Shown here in pieces: positions 50,292 through 58,259 of a stretch of DNA of 64,000 nucleotides. A model generated the notes under the pieces. It did not search any database, had not been told where the DNA came from, and saw only the letters and a list, made by a program, of their open reading frames with translations. Within the stretch, counting starts at the first letter, position 1, and every line of letters begins with the position of its first letter. Both the position numbers and the translations under genes were made by a program. The stretch comes from Gemmatimonadaceae bacterium (lineage in GTDB: Bacteria > Gemmatimonadota > Gemmatimonadetes > Gemmatimonadales > Gemmatimonadaceae): the NCBI GenBank assembly GCA_019752115.1, contig JAIEMN010000003.1, forward strand, positions 1 to 64,000. Reading direction: 5' to 3'.

Positions 50292-51433
50292 GCGCCACCG
50301 CCAAGACGACGAGTGAAATGCGCGCCTCGAGCGAAGCGCCCGCCCCGCGGCAACCGTCACGCCTATGGGAGGCGGTGCTGCCGCCGATCGTGGCGCTGGC
50401 CATCGCCGCCGTGGTGGGCGACCTCCTCATCCTCACCTTCGGCGAAGCACCGGCCACGGTGTACGCCCTGCTGGTGAAGGGCACGTGGGGGAACGCGTAC
50501 GGCATCGGCCAGGTGCTGTACAAGACGACCACCCTCACCTGCACCGGCCTCGCATTCGCGCTCGCCGGGCGCGCAGGGTTGTTCAATGTGGGCGCTGAAG
50601 GGCAGCTCGCTGCCGGTGGCTTCGGGGCAGCGGTGATGGGCATGCTGCTGCCGAGTGCGTTGCCGGGGGTGTTGGCCGTTCCGCTGTGCATCGCCGCGGC
50701 GATGGCGACCGGGGCGCTGATCGGCCTGCTCCCGGGCTGGCTGCGCGCGCGCTTCGGGGCGAGCGAAGTGATCGTGACGATCATGCTCAACTTCATCGTG
50801 CTCGCGCTGCTCAACTGGCTCGTGAGCGCCAAGATCCACGTCCCGGAAACCCTGCACACGCCGGCGGTCACCGCCGGTGGCGTGCCGCGGCTCTCGCAGG
50901 CGTTCCCCGTCTTTGCCGGCAGCGCCGCCAACTTCACACTGCTCGCAGCGGTGGCGGCGGCGGTGGCCGCGTGGTGGTACCTGTTCCGCACGCGCAGCGG
51001 TTATGAACTGCGCGCGGTGGGGCTGCAGCCGGATGCCGCCGAGTACGGCGGGGTAAAGGTGTCGCGGGTCCTGCTGGTGACGATGGCGTTGTCGGGCGCA
51101 CTCGCCGGTCTCGGCGGCATCAACTTCGTGCTCGGCTACAAGGGCTACTACGAAGAGGGCTTCGCCGGTGGCGCGGGCTTCCTCGGCATCGCGGTGGCGC
51201 TCGTGGGGCGCAATCATCCGTTCGGCATTCTTGGCGCGGCGCTGCTCTTTGCGACGCTGTCGCAGGGCGGGCTCGCGGTGAACGCCATCGTGCCGAAGCA
51301 GCTCACGGATATCCTGACGGCCGTGGTGATTCTGGCGGTGGCGACTGCGGTGCCCGAAGTGCAGCAGCAGCTCCGCAAGGCCGCGGCCGGGATGTCGGCC
51401 GCGTTCGTGAAGAAGACGAGGGCCGGCGCATGA
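50288..51433 (+). CDS. ABC importer permease, first subunit
   Basis: 381 residues, BPD_transp_2 family, about eight to ten membrane helices. The conserved loop GLFNVGAEGQLAAGGFGAAV and the cytoplasmic coupling segment around RSGYELRAVGLQPDAAEYGGV are present. The N-terminal 35 residues are hydrophilic. The start is the ATG at 50288, overlapping the ATPase stop; upstream in-frame codons are inside that gene. It forms a heterodimer with the next permease. Confidence 0.92.
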   Translation: MSATAKTTSEMRASSEAPAPRQPSRLWEAVLPPIVALAIAAVVGDLLILTFGEAPATVYALLVKGTWGNAYGIGQVLYKTTTLTCTGLAFALAGRAGLFNVGAEGQLAAGGFGAAVMGMLLPSALPGVLAVPLCIAAAMATGALIGLLPGWLRARFGASEVIVTIMLNFIVLALLNWLVSAKIHVPETLHTPAVTAGGVPRLSQAFPVFAGSAANFTLLAAVAAAVAAWWYLFRTRSGYELRAVGLQPDAAEYGGVKVSRVLLVTMALSGALAGLGGINFVLGYKGYYEEGFAGGAGFLGIAVALVGRNHPFGILGAALLFATLSQGGLAVNAIVPKQLTDILTAVVILAVATAVPEVQQQLRKAAAGMSAAFVKKTRAGA

Positions 51434-52308
51434 TGGTGCTGGCGTTCATCCTCCAGGCCCTGCGCATCGCCGTGCCCTATCTGCTGGCGGCGGCGGGCGG
51501 CGTGATGTCGGAGCGCGTCGGCGTAATTGCGCTGGGGCTCGAGGGGTTGATGCTGTCGGGTGCCTTTGGCGCCGCGCTGGGCAGCTACTACGGCCAGACG
51601 CCGTGGGCCGGGTTGATTGGCGCGCTGGTGGCCGGCGCGGTGGTGACGAGCCTACTGGCGATCGCCACGCTGCGCTTCAAGGCCAACCAGGTCGTGGTGG
51701 GTGTGGCCATCAACCTCATTGTGGTGGCCGCGACGCGCTTCTTCCTGCGCCTGGTCTTTGACAGCGCCAGCAACTCGCCGCGCGTGCCCGGCTTTGGTGG
51801 CGAGGGCGCGGGGAATGCGATGCTGGCGAGCTTCCTCAATCCGGTGGTGTGGATTGGGTTGGCCGCGCTGCCGTTGCTAGGGTGGGTGCTCTATCGCACG
51901 CCGTTTGGCCTGCGCGCCCGCGCGGTGGGCGAAAAGCCCGAAGCAGCGGCGTCGCTGGGCGTCAACGTGATGGGGCTGCGCCTCAAGGGGCTCTACATCG
52001 CCGGTGCGCTCGCGAGCCTAGGCGGCGCGTATCTGTCGCTCGATCAGCACCAGTTCACCGATAGCATGACGGCGGGGCGCGGCTTCATTGCGCTCGCCGC
52101 CGTGATCTTTGGCCGGTGGCAACCGACGCGGGTTGCCGTGGCCTGCCTGCTCTTCGCAGGCGCCGAGACACTTCAGATCCAGTTGCAGGGCGCTCAGCTC
52201 GTGCCAAGTCAGTTCGTGGAGATGATTCCGTACGTGCTGACGATCGTGGCGCTGGCGGGCGTGGTGGGGCGCAGTGTGGCGCCGGCCGCTCTGGGCAAAA
52301 CCGAGTAA
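51430..52308 (+). CDS. ABC importer permease, second subunit
   Basis: 292 residues, BPD_transp_2 family. It opens with a helix and the conserved SERVGVIALGLEGLMLSGAFGAALG; the coupling segment is TPFGLRARAVGEKPEAAASLGVNV. The ATG overlaps the stop of the first permease (ATGATGG). Together with the preceding genes it makes a full importer, probably for purine nucleosides by family precedent. Confidence 0.92.
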   Translation: MMVLAFILQALRIAVPYLLAAAGGVMSERVGVIALGLEGLMLSGAFGAALGSYYGQTPWAGLIGALVAGAVVTSLLAIATLRFKANQVVVGVAINLIVVAATRFFLRLVFDSASNSPRVPGFGGEGAGNAMLASFLNPVVWIGLAALPLLGWVLYRTPFGLRARAVGEKPEAAASLGVNVMGLRLKGLYIAGALASLGGAYLSLDQHQFTDSMTAGRGFIALAAVIFGRWQPTRVAVACLLFAGAETLQIQLQGAQLVPSQFVEMIPYVLTIVALAGVVGRSVAPAALGKTE

Positions 52309-52311
52309 CGT

Positions 52312-53559
52312 GTGACCGCCACTCCCACTCCCGTCTCTCCGACGCCCGCCGCTCCCGACGCTGCACCGGATAGTCGCACGGCCTTCGGCAAGCTGGCCGT
52401 GCTGATGATCACGGCCTTCATCGACATGCTCGGCCTGTTGATGATCCTGCCGCTGCTGCCGTTCTATGCGAAGAGCCTGGGCGCGGGCGGATTGGTCGTC
52501 GGGTTTCTGGTAAGCTCCTTCAGTGTGGCGCAGCTGCTCAGCGCGCCCATGTGGGGGCGCTTCAGCGACAAGCATGGTCGGCGACCGGCCCTCATGGTGG
52601 GGCTCGCCGCCAGTGCCATTGCGTACATCGTGTTCGCGTACGCGAACAGCCTGTGGCTGCTCTTCCTCTCGCGCATCGTGCAGGGCGCGGGTGGCGGCAC
52701 GGTGAGTGTGATTCAGGCCTACGTGGCCGACGCCACGCGCCCCGAAGATCGCGCCAAGAGCCTCGGCTGGCTCTCGGCCGCCACGAATGCCGGAGTGGCC
52801 CTCGGCCCGGTGATCGGCGGCTGGGTGCGTCACCTGGGGCCACATACGCCGGGGCTCGTGGCCGCGGCGATGTGCGTGATGAACATGGCCTTCGCGTGGA
52901 AGTACCTCACCGAAGTGCGGAAGGAGCCGGGGGCGGGCAAGACGAAGCCCAAGGGCTCGAGCGAAGCGGTACTCCGGGTGATCAGTCACCCGAGCGAACC
53001 GGCGTCGCGCCTCATTCTGATCTACGCCATCTCGATCGGCGCCTTCCAAGGGACGACCGCCATTCTCGCGCTCTTCCTGGCGTGGCGGTTCGGCGTGACG
53101 GAGACGACGATCGGCTACTTCTTCATGTACATCGGCACCCTCAGTGTGGTGGTGCGCGCGCTGTTCCTGGGGAAGGTGGTGGACAAATTCGGCGAGCCGC
53201 GCCTGAGCCGCGTGGGGTTGGTGTTCCTCGCGACGGGGCTCGTGGGGCTCTCGTTCGCGCCCAACTACGTCATCCTCGCGCTGGCCGTAGGGCTCCTGCC
53301 GCTCGGGACGGCGTTCACGTTCCCCTGCGTGACGGCGATGCTCTCGCGCGTGGTAAGCAGCAGCGAGCGCGGGCTCTACATGGGCGTGCAGCAAACCTTC
53401 GGCGGCATCACCCGCGTGGCGTTCCCGGTGATCCTCGGCGCGGCCTTCCAGTACGCCGGCGAGCGGACGCCGCTCTGGATCTCGGCGACGCTCGTGCTCT
53501 CCACGCTGTTGATGGGACGCGATCTGGAGAAGTACTCGCCGCGGGTGAAGCCGGCGTAG
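52312..53559 (+). CDS. MFS transporter, DHA1/TetA-like
   Basis: 415 residues, 12 membrane helices after a Pro/Thr-rich cytosolic head. The motif A loop between helices 2 and 3 reads GRFSDKHGRRPALMVG, and motif C-like Gly/Pro spacing is in helix 5 (ATNAGVALGPVIGGW), typical of drug-H+ antiporters. It starts at a GTG only 3 bases after the importer permease stop, so it belongs to the same operon. Export of a metabolite linked to the imported nucleoside is possible but unproven. Confidence 0.87.
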   Translation: MTATPTPVSPTPAAPDAAPDSRTAFGKLAVLMITAFIDMLGLLMILPLLPFYAKSLGAGGLVVGFLVSSFSVAQLLSAPMWGRFSDKHGRRPALMVGLAASAIAYIVFAYANSLWLLFLSRIVQGAGGGTVSVIQAYVADATRPEDRAKSLGWLSAATNAGVALGPVIGGWVRHLGPHTPGLVAAAMCVMNMAFAWKYLTEVRKEPGAGKTKPKGSSEAVLRVISHPSEPASRLILIYAISIGAFQGTTAILALFLAWRFGVTETTIGYFFMYIGTLSVVVRALFLGKVVDKFGEPRLSRVGLVFLATGLVGLSFAPNYVILALAVGLLPLGTAFTFPCVTAMLSRVVSSSERGLYMGVQQTFGGITRVAFPVILGAAFQYAGERTPLWISATLVLSTLLMGRDLEKYSPRVKPA

Positions 53560-53570
53560 TTGATGGTGTG

Positions 53571-53667
53571 TTGAACTGATCGCACAGAGGACACAGCGTC
53601 ACAGAGGAAACCGCGGCGTGCTCTTCTGTGATCGCTGTGACTCTGTGTGCTCTGTGCGCGCTGTTCC
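53571..53667. repeat. Palindromic intergenic repeat, copy B
   Basis: Begins with the perfect family terminus TTGAACTGATCGCACAGAG and ends with the degenerate CTCTGTGCGCGCTGTTC. The internal arms are rich in CACAG/CTGTG, so the whole element can fold back on itself. It starts 12 bases after the MFS stop and ends 20 bases before the amidohydrolase ATG. Confidence 0.8.
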
Positions 53668-53687
53668 ATTCAATCAGCCCCACTCTC

Positions 53688-55445
53688 ATGATCACGTTCA
53701 AGTCGAAGGTGCTCGCCGCTATCACGGTAGCGATGATCGGGCACCAGGCGGTCGTTGGCGCGCAGACGCCGCGCGCCACGCTCGTGTTCACCAACGGCCG
53801 CATCCTTACCGTCGACGCGAAGGATCGGGTCGTGCAGGGCGTGGCGATCGAGGGGAACCGCATCGTCGCCGTGGGCACGAACGCCGAGGTGCTGAAGTTC
53901 GCCGGCCCGCGTACGCAGCGCGTGGATCTCAAGGGGCGCACGATGACGCCCGGGTTGCTCGACGCGCATGCGCACTTTTCGGGGAGCGGCGCCGACCGGT
54001 TGTTCGTGCTCGACCTGAGCTATCCCGCCGTGAGGTCGATGGCGGATGTCGCCGCGGCGATCAAGGCGAAGGCGGCCGAGCTCCCCAAGGGGACGTGGAT
54101 TGCCGGGCGCGGATGGGATGAAGGGAAGCTCGCCGAACAGCGGTTGATCACCGCGCGCGACATCGACGCGGTGTCGCCGGACCATCCGGTGTATCTCACG
54201 CAGACCACCGGCCACTACGGCGTGGCGAATAGCCTGGCGATGAAGCTCGCGGGCGTCTCGAAGGACACGAAGGACCCGCCAGCCGGGACGATCGATCGCG
54301 ATGCACAGGGGAATCCGACCGGCGTGCTGAAAGAAGGCGCGCAGGGGCTGGTGCGCCGCCTCATTCCGCCGCGTACGGCCGCACAGAGTGAGCAGGCGAT
54401 TCGCGAGATGGCCAAGGCGTTCGTCGCCGAAGGGATGACCGGCGCCAAGGACCCGGGGATCAGCGGGACCACTTTTGATCTGTACAAGAAGATCGCCGCC
54501 GACGGTGGGTTGCCGGTGCGCATCTTTGCGCTCTGGAGCAGCGGCCGCAACGTGGAGGCCGCCAAGCAGCTGATCGCCGAGCGCGCCGCGACCACGCGCC
54601 CGTACGAAAGCACGGGCGACAACCATGTCGTGGCCGGTGGCGTGAAGCTCTATGTGGATGGCTCGGGCGGCGCGCGCACCGCGTGGCTCTATCAGCCGTG
54701 GAGCAAGAACTTCAAGGAAGTGGACGGCGACAACCACGGTTATCCGGCGTCGAATCCGGATACGTTGCGGATGATGATCAAGCTGTACCACGATGCCGGC
54801 ATGCACGTGTCGGTGCACTCGATCGGCGATCAGGGGATCGACTGGGTCGTGGACAGCTACGACCAGGCGATGCGCGCCAACCCCAGGAAGGGGCTGCGGC
54901 ATGGGATCATCCACGCCAACATCCCCACCGACCACGCGATCGACGTGATGGCGCGGCTACAGAAGGACTTCGACGCCGGCTATCCCGAACCGTCGGCCTC
55001 CTTCAACTGGTGGCTGGGTGACACCTACGCCGGCAACTTCGGCGATGCCCGCGCCCTGCGGCTCAATCCCTTCCAGACCTACGTCAAGAAGGGGATGATC
55101 TGGGCGAACGGCTCGGACTTTGGCGTGACGCCCTTCCCCGCCCGCTACGGCATCTGGTCCGCCGTCGCCCGCGAAACGCTGCTCGGCACGTATGGCAAGA
55201 CACCGTTCGGCACCGCCGAATCGGTGGACGTCCACACCGCGCTCAAGAGCGTGACGATCTGGGCGGCGCATCAGATGTTCCTCGAGACGCAGATCGGGTC
55301 CATTGAGGTGGGCAAGCTGGCCGATCTGGCGGTGTGGGATCGCGACTTCTATCGCGTACCGACGGCGCAGCTCAAGGACGCGACGTGTTTGATGACGGTG
55401 TTTGATGGACGCGTGGTATATCGCAAGACCGACGCGAGTTTTTGA
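53688..55445 (+). CDS. Amidohydrolase family protein, YtcJ-like, exported
   Basis: 585 residues. A signal peptide ending VVGAQ predicts export. The metal-dependent hydrolase fold shows LVFTNGRILTVD, the His-rich GLLDAHAHF near residue 92, KLYVDGSGGARTAWLY, HVSVHSIGDQ (metal-ligand His), RHGIIHANIPTD and GSDFGVTPFPARYG with a late Asp. YtcJ-like amidohydrolases cleave amides of uncertain nature. The ATG at 53688 is chosen; the upstream frame reads through repeat copy B. The gene is bracketed by repeat copies B and C. Confidence 0.86.
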   Translation: MITFKSKVLAAITVAMIGHQAVVGAQTPRATLVFTNGRILTVDAKDRVVQGVAIEGNRIVAVGTNAEVLKFAGPRTQRVDLKGRTMTPGLLDAHAHFSGSGADRLFVLDLSYPAVRSMADVAAAIKAKAAELPKGTWIAGRGWDEGKLAEQRLITARDIDAVSPDHPVYLTQTTGHYGVANSLAMKLAGVSKDTKDPPAGTIDRDAQGNPTGVLKEGAQGLVRRLIPPRTAAQSEQAIREMAKAFVAEGMTGAKDPGISGTTFDLYKKIAADGGLPVRIFALWSSGRNVEAAKQLIAERAATTRPYESTGDNHVVAGGVKLYVDGSGGARTAWLYQPWSKNFKEVDGDNHGYPASNPDTLRMMIKLYHDAGMHVSVHSIGDQGIDWVVDSYDQAMRANPRKGLRHGIIHANIPTDHAIDVMARLQKDFDAGYPEPSASFNWWLGDTYAGNFGDARALRLNPFQTYVKKGMIWANGSDFGVTPFPARYGIWSAVARETLLGTYGKTPFGTAESVDVHTALKSVTIWAAHQMFLETQIGSIEVGKLADLAVWDRDFYRVPTAQLKDATCLMTVFDGRVVYRKTDASF

Positions 55446-55450
55446 TCTGT

Positions 55451-55546
55451 TTGAACTGCTCGCACAGAGCACACAGAGACACAGAGAGCACCGGGGCGTT
55501 TTCCGATGACCTCTGTGCCTCTGTGACCTCTGTGCGATCAGTTCAA
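55451..55546. repeat. Palindromic intergenic repeat, copy C
   Basis: Both termini are well kept: TTGAACTGCTCGCACAGAG and CTCTGTGCGATCAGTTCAA pair over 19 positions with one mismatch. Between them are further ACACAGAG/CTCTGTG units around a central CCGGGGCG. It lies between the amidohydrolase stop and the S9 peptidase start. Confidence 0.85.
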
Positions 55547-55564
55547 CCCAGCCAGCCCCTCCCC

Positions 55565-57580
55565 ATGACCAGAACCCATTCACGCTCAGCGGCCACCGCG
55601 CTGCTGACCCTGCTCTGCGCATTCTCCGCGGCCAACGCCCAAGCGCGCCGTCCACTCCGTCCCGGCGATCTCTACCGCTTTCGTGACGTCGGCGCCGGGC
55701 GCATCAGTCCGGATGGCCAGTGGGTGGCCTACACCATCACCACCGTCGACTCGGCGAAGGACAAGAGCGACAGCGATGTGTGGATGACCAGCTGGGATGG
55801 CACGCGCACGCTCAAGATGGCCGGCTCACCGGAGAGTGAGTCCAACCCGCGGTGGAGCCCCGACAATCGGTATCTCAGCTTCGTCTCGGGGCGCTACGAG
55901 TCCAAGGGTGGCCAGATCTGGCTGCTCGACCGTGCGGGTGGTGAGGCGGTGCGGCTCACCGATCTCAAGGGCGGCGTGGGCGAGTACGAATGGTCGCCGG
56001 ATGCGCAGCGCCTCGTGATCGTGTCGCACGATCCCGATCCCGAAGACGCCAAGCCGGACTCGCTCAAGACCAAGAATCCCAAGCCGATCGTCATCGATCG
56101 GTATGCGTTCAAGCGCGATGTCGAAGGCTACCTCGACCATCGGCGCGATCACCTGTATGTGTTCGATCTCGCGACCAGGAAGGTCGAGCAGATCACCAGC
56201 GGTGACTTCGATGACACGCAGGTACACTGGTCGCCGGACGGCACCAAGCTCGTCTTCGTCAGTGAACGGAGCGAGAAGGACCCGGATCGCGCGAACAACA
56301 GCGACATCTTTGTCGTGGACGCCAAGTCGGGTGCGACGCCGCGCGCGCTGACCACCTGGAGCGGCCCCGATGCCAGCCCGGTGTGGAGCCCGGATGGGCA
56401 GTTCATCGCCTATCTGCAGGGGAGTGCGCCCAACCTGTCGGCCTACACGCAGAACACCATTGCCGTCGTGCCGGTCAGCGGCGGTGCGCCGCGTCTGCTG
56501 GCCACGGAGCTCGATCGTGATGTGACCCAGCTGTCGTTCACGGCCGATGGCAAGGCGCTGCGCTTTCTCGTGGGGGATGATCGCGCCCAGCACCTGGCCA
56601 CCGTTCCGGTGAACGGCGGCGCGGTGACGCGCCCGCTGGCCGGTCGCCGGGTGGTCACGAGCTACGAGGTGAGCAAGACCGGCCGCATGGTGGTGAACAC
56701 CGGTACGGCGCAGCGCTCGGCGGAGATCCACGCGCTCGAGGGCGACACGCCGCGCGTCCTGACGCATGTGAACGACGCCGTCTTTGCCTCACTCGAGGTG
56801 GCCACCACCGAAGACATCGAGTTCAAGAACAAGGACGGGCTCACGGTCGGCGCCCTGCTCGTGAAGCCCGCGAACTATCAGGCCGGCGCCAAGTATCCGC
56901 TGCTGCTGCGTATTCACGGCGGCCCGAACGGGCAGGACCAGCACCTCTACAACTTCGAGCGTGAGCTGTTCGCGGCGAATGGCTACGTGGTGCTCGCGGT
57001 GAACTACCGCGGCAGCAGCGGCAAGGGGCAGGCGTGGAAGAAGGCGATCTACGCCGACTGGGGGAACAAGGAGGTGCAGGACCTGCTCGCCGGCGTGGAC
57101 CATGTCATCGGGCTCGGCATCGCCGATCCGAACCGGCTCGGCATCGGCGGCTGGAGCTACGGCGGCATCCTCACCGACTACACGCTGGCCACCACGCAGC
57201 GCTTCAAGGCCGCGACGAGCGGTGCCGGCAGTGCGCTCCAGACCACGATGTACGGCACCGACCAGTACATCTACCAGTACGAGAACGAGCTCGGCGCGCC
57301 GTGGAAGAACCCCAAGCTCTGGGAGAAGCTGAGCTATCCGTTCTATCAGGCGCCCAAGATCACCACGCCCACGCTGTTCCTTGGCGGTCAGCAGGACTTC
57401 AACGTACCGATCGGTGGCGGCGAGCAGATGTATCAGGCGCTCAAGTCACTCGGCGTGCCCACGCAGCTCGTCGTCTATCCCGGGCAGTTCCACGGGATCT
57501 CACGCCCGAGCTTCGTGAAAGATCGCTACGAGCGCTATCTCGGATGGTACAAGCAGTACCTGATGGGCGTCACGCCCTGA
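55565..57580 (+). CDS. S9 family prolyl oligopeptidase / acylaminoacyl-peptidase-like
   Basis: 671 residues. A signal peptide (ALLTLLCAFSAANA) predicts export. A beta-propeller (about 40-390) with repeated SPDGQWVAYTI/WSPDNRYLSFVSG blades precedes the alpha/beta hydrolase domain. The catalytic triad is Ser531 in GWSYGG, Asp611 in GGQQDFNVP and His643 in GQFHGI. It cleaves short peptides after they enter through the propeller. The upstream frame covers repeat copy C, so the ATG at 55565 is used. Converges on the barrel protein. Confidence 0.9.
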   Translation: MTRTHSRSAATALLTLLCAFSAANAQARRPLRPGDLYRFRDVGAGRISPDGQWVAYTITTVDSAKDKSDSDVWMTSWDGTRTLKMAGSPESESNPRWSPDNRYLSFVSGRYESKGGQIWLLDRAGGEAVRLTDLKGGVGEYEWSPDAQRLVIVSHDPDPEDAKPDSLKTKNPKPIVIDRYAFKRDVEGYLDHRRDHLYVFDLATRKVEQITSGDFDDTQVHWSPDGTKLVFVSERSEKDPDRANNSDIFVVDAKSGATPRALTTWSGPDASPVWSPDGQFIAYLQGSAPNLSAYTQNTIAVVPVSGGAPRLLATELDRDVTQLSFTADGKALRFLVGDDRAQHLATVPVNGGAVTRPLAGRRVVTSYEVSKTGRMVVNTGTAQRSAEIHALEGDTPRVLTHVNDAVFASLEVATTEDIEFKNKDGLTVGALLVKPANYQAGAKYPLLLRIHGGPNGQDQHLYNFERELFAANGYVVLAVNYRGSSGKGQAWKKAIYADWGNKEVQDLLAGVDHVIGLGIADPNRLGIGGWSYGGILTDYTLATTQRFKAATSGAGSALQTTMYGTDQYIYQYENELGAPWKNPKLWEKLSYPFYQAPKITTPTLFLGGQQDFNVPIGGGEQMYQALKSLGVPTQLVVYPGQFHGISRPSFVKDRYERYLGWYKQYLMGVTP

Positions 57581-57590
57581 TGCGGGGTCG

Positions 57591-57618
57591 TGCGGGCGCG
57601 CGTGTCAGCGCGCCCGCA
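57591..57618. terminator. Hairpin between convergent genes
   Basis: TGCGGGCGCGC and GCGCGCCCGCA are perfect 11-base arms with a 6-base loop. The stop codon of the minus-strand barrel gene (57605-57607) sits in the loop. It could end transcription in either direction, but neither side has a T-run. Confidence 0.5.
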
Positions 57619-58213
57619 CCCAGTAACGCACACCGACGCGCGCGCCGACCGCGTTCCACTTCACCGCCTCGGCCACCACGGCTTCGCTGTTGCGCTTCCA
57701 ATTGTCGTAGTTGGACTTGGTCCAGGTGGCCGCGCCCTCGACCGACCAATGACTCGCCGCGAGCCGCATCACGCCAATCGAGGCCCACGGGCCGACGTTG
57801 CTGGAGGTAAAGACGTCGGTGGTCTCGTAGCGAATGGTGCGGATGCCGAAGCCGCCTTCCGCAAAGGGGCGCACGGTGGCGCCGGCCTTGCCGAGGTAGC
57901 GTAGGCCAAGCTCGAGGCCGTTCACGGTGTAGTCCTGCGTGCCGGCGGTGGATTGGATCGGCCGGAAGGCGCCGAGCAGGGAGAGGCGCGGCGATGCGCC
58001 ATACGCGACTTCGATCTGCCCGCCCGGCTTCGTGGCGCCGCCGTCGAGGCCGCTGCCGCTGCTGGTCATCTTGGCCCCGGACGCAGACGCCGCGAGGCTG
58101 AAGCCCGTGCCTGAGGGGACCAGGGCGTTGGCTTGGGCACGCGCCACCTGTGGGGCAGCGAGTCCGCCGAGTAACGCGAGACCAAGACTGGAACGGCTGA
58201 TGAGCTGACGCAT
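57605..58213 (-). CDS. Probable outer-membrane beta-barrel protein
   Basis: 202 residues. A signal peptide (SSLGLALLGGLAAPQVARA) is followed by amphipathic strands with aromatic girdles (GQIEVAYGASPRLSLLGAF, LELGLRYLGKAGATVRPFAEGGFGIR) and a C-terminal VGVRYWVRAR, in the style of small eight-stranded barrels. The final residue is not the usual Phe. No specific family is recognised. The ATG at 58213 is chosen because the upstream frame is Pro/Arg-rich and lacks a signal. Confidence 0.7.
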   Translation of the reverse strand: MRQLISRSSLGLALLGGLAAPQVARAQANALVPSGTGFSLAASASGAKMTSSGSGLDGGATKPGGQIEVAYGASPRLSLLGAFRPIQSTAGTQDYTVNGLELGLRYLGKAGATVRPFAEGGFGIRTIRYETTDVFTSSNVGPWASIGVMRLAASHWSVEGAATWTKSNYDNWKRNSEAVVAEAVKWNAVGARVGVRYWVRAR

Positions 58214-58259
58214 ACGATTCGCCGAGTGGGGGAAGGGCGGAACGGGCTCTGGTGCGAAG

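Noticed and set aside
53571-55546. Repeat copies B and C as a composite transposon around the amidohydrolase
   Set aside because: No transposase, no target duplication visible, and copy A occurs alone. The bracketing may be chance.
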